From NCBI GenBank assembly GCA_947095585.1, contig OX352761.1, positions 19,049,277 through 19,113,276 of the forward strand: a stretch of 64,000 nucleotides of DNA. Direction: 5' to 3'. Source of the DNA: Nephrocerus scutellatus. Lineage: Eukaryota > Arthropoda > Insecta > Diptera > Pipunculidae. The stretch's first letter is position 1, and each line of letters starts with the position of its first letter. This document shows positions 62,865 to 64,000 of this stretch, piece by piece. A program made the position numbers and the translations under genes. Under the pieces are notes generated by a model that saw only the letters and a program-made list of their open reading frames with translations, ran no database searches and was not told where the DNA came from.

Positions 62865-64000
62865 ATGGCAGACAACGCACTACTTATCTCCCAGTTGCAG
62901 ACTCTTGGAATGAGCGAACAAAAGGCAAAGGAAACATTAAAAAACGCAAATGTAACCAAGAATATACAATTAGCACTCGCTGAGTGTAAAGGTGCAGAGC
63001 TCGGTGATGGCGTTGGTATGCTTATTTACCACATGGCCACAAAGATAAAACCACAAATTACTGATGAACTTCCACTGCTGGTACAGTACATTGTCGGCAA
63101 GAAGCTCGATTCAACAATACGTGTTGATGCCGCTTTAGAGTACCTTTTAAAATGCGGCCAAAAGAAAGGGGCCAAAGTCAACGTAGAAGAGTTTGACCGT
63201 GAATGTGGTGTTGGAATGATCGTCACACCAGAGGAAATCGACCGCGCTGTTGAGGAACAAATAAACTTGAACAAGGAAGCGCTGCTGGAGCAGCGTTATC
63301 ATTTCAATGTTTTTAAGATAATGCAAGAGGTGCGCACAAAACTTAAGTGGGCCGATGGAAAAGCTGTTAAGTCCGAAATTGAGGTACAGATATTTGATTT
63401 ACTTGGCCCTAAGACCGAGGCTGATCTTAAACCCATGTCAAAGACAGACAAGAAAAAGGAAAAACCAAAGGCGCCGGCAACTGATAATGTAAATGTTGCC
63501 GCTGATAATTCCATCGAAGAAGCAACTGATGGAGCACGTACAATAGCTGAATTAATGAGAACAAAGGTACACTTTCATGCACCCGGAGAGAACTATAAAA
63601 CCGACGGTTATGTTGTCACTGAAAATACAGAGCGTCTGCTCAAAGAGCATTTGCAGAGGACTGGCGGCAAAGTACACACCCGTTTTCCACCTGAACCCAA
63701 TGGTATCCTGCATATTGGACATGCAAAAGCGATTAATATTAACTTCGGATATGCTGCTTCACAAGACGGCATTTGTTACCTACGTTATGATGACACTAAT
63801 CCAGAAAAAGAAGAGGAGAAATTTTTCGTTGGAATTAAAGAGATGGTCGAATGGTTGGGTTACACGCCTTACAAAATTACTCACTCATCGGACAACTTCC
63901 AGCAACTATACGAATGGGCGAAAATACTTATTGGCAAGGGTTTGGCATATGTTTGTCACCAGACAGCCGATGAAATGAAAGGTTTTAATCCAAAACCAAG
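62865..64000 (+). CDS. GlnRS: glutaminyl-tRNA synthetase, N-terminal half (cut by window end)
   Basis: It charges tRNA-Gln with glutamine in the cytosol. The frame is open from ATG at 62865 to the window end (378 codons, no intron yet). Residues about 1-240 are the eukaryotic N-terminal GlnRS domain (LLISQLQTLGMSEQKAKETL; DELPLLVQYIVGKKLDSTIR; NVFKIMQEVRTKLKWADGKA). Then comes a Lys-rich linker and the class I catalytic domain: FPPEPNGILHIGHAKAININ with HIGH at residues 283-286, YLRYDDTNPEKEEEKFFVGI, WLGYTPYKITHSSDNFQQLY, ILIGKGLAYVCHQ. The KMSKS-like loop and anticodon-binding part lie beyond the window. The start is supported by MADNALLISQL aligning with the family start. No defect is seen. 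Confidence 0.96.
   Translation, partial: MADNALLISQLQTLGMSEQKAKETLKNANVTKNIQLALAECKGAELGDGVGMLIYHMATKIKPQITDELPLLVQYIVGKKLDSTIRVDAALEYLLKCGQKKGAKVNVEEFDRECGVGMIVTPEEIDRAVEEQINLNKEALLEQRYHFNVFKIMQEVRTKLKWADGKAVKSEIEVQIFDLLGPKTEADLKPMSKTDKKKEKPKAPATDNVNVAADNSIEEATDGARTIAELMRTKVHFHAPGENYKTDGYVVTENTERLLKEHLQRTGGKVHTRFPPEPNGILHIGHAKAININFGYAASQDGICYLRYDDTNPEKEEEKFFVGIKEMVEWLGYTPYKITHSSDNFQQLYEWAKILIGKGLAYVCHQTADEMKGFNPKP

Noticed and set aside
63026..63978. Open frames on other frames and strand over GlnRS
   Set aside because: The GlnRS reading frame from 62865 is continuous and matches the family; the others are shadows.
1..64000. CRISPR array, bacterial operon, tRNA or rRNA gene
   Set aside because: The window is eukaryotic (spliced genes). 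I saw no spaced direct-repeat array of CRISPR type, no rRNA signature and no complete tRNA cloverleaf; only SINE-type Pol III boxes were seen.

Overview
The window is nuclear DNA of a fly, most likely a higher (brachyceran) dipteran. The reasons are short introns of about 55-80 bp with good GT-AG ends, an unc79 start and gene body of the fly type, AT-rich non-coding DNA, and transposons typical of flies: RTE-like and CR1/Loa-like LINEs, a DD41D 'rosa'-like element and a DD37D maT-like element. I cannot name the species. A tephritid or related schizophoran is my guess, based only on the transposon mix.

Layout. 1-25,000 is a transposon-rich flank with one short two-exon gene that I do not recognise (minus strand, 19,571-20,259; 207 codons), two RpS19 retro-copies (22.8 and 23.2 kb), two broken mariner-type elements and several LINE fragments stacked in one another. 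25,040-59,273 (plus) is a complete unc79 homologue. I spliced it by hand into 30 coding exons totalling 8,577 nt (2,858 codons plus stop), in frame throughout. Its five largest introns hold RTE fragments in both orientations, a pair of inverted MITEs, a 57-bp minisatellite, a roughly 390-bp pentanucleotide satellite and other LINE debris. 59,394-60,699 (minus) is a three-exon gene (395 codons) for a Gdown1/POLR2M-like RNA polymerase II-associated protein, tail-to-tail with unc79 and only 120 bp from stop to stop. 62,865-64,000 (plus) is the N-terminal half of cytosolic glutaminyl-tRNA synthetase, cut by the window end.

The host genes are not functionally linked as far as I can tell: UNC79 is an auxiliary subunit of the NALCN sodium-leak channel complex, Gdown1 regulates Pol II, and GlnRS charges tRNA. 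The interest lies in unc79 gene structure (a possible 27-nt microexon, in-phase cassette exons, UGCAUG and branch-point arrays next to exons, transcribed inverted repeats), the tail-to-tail overlap, the unrecognised small gene and the record of nested insertions. I saw no bacterial-type system, CRISPR array or rRNA gene, and no intact transposon.
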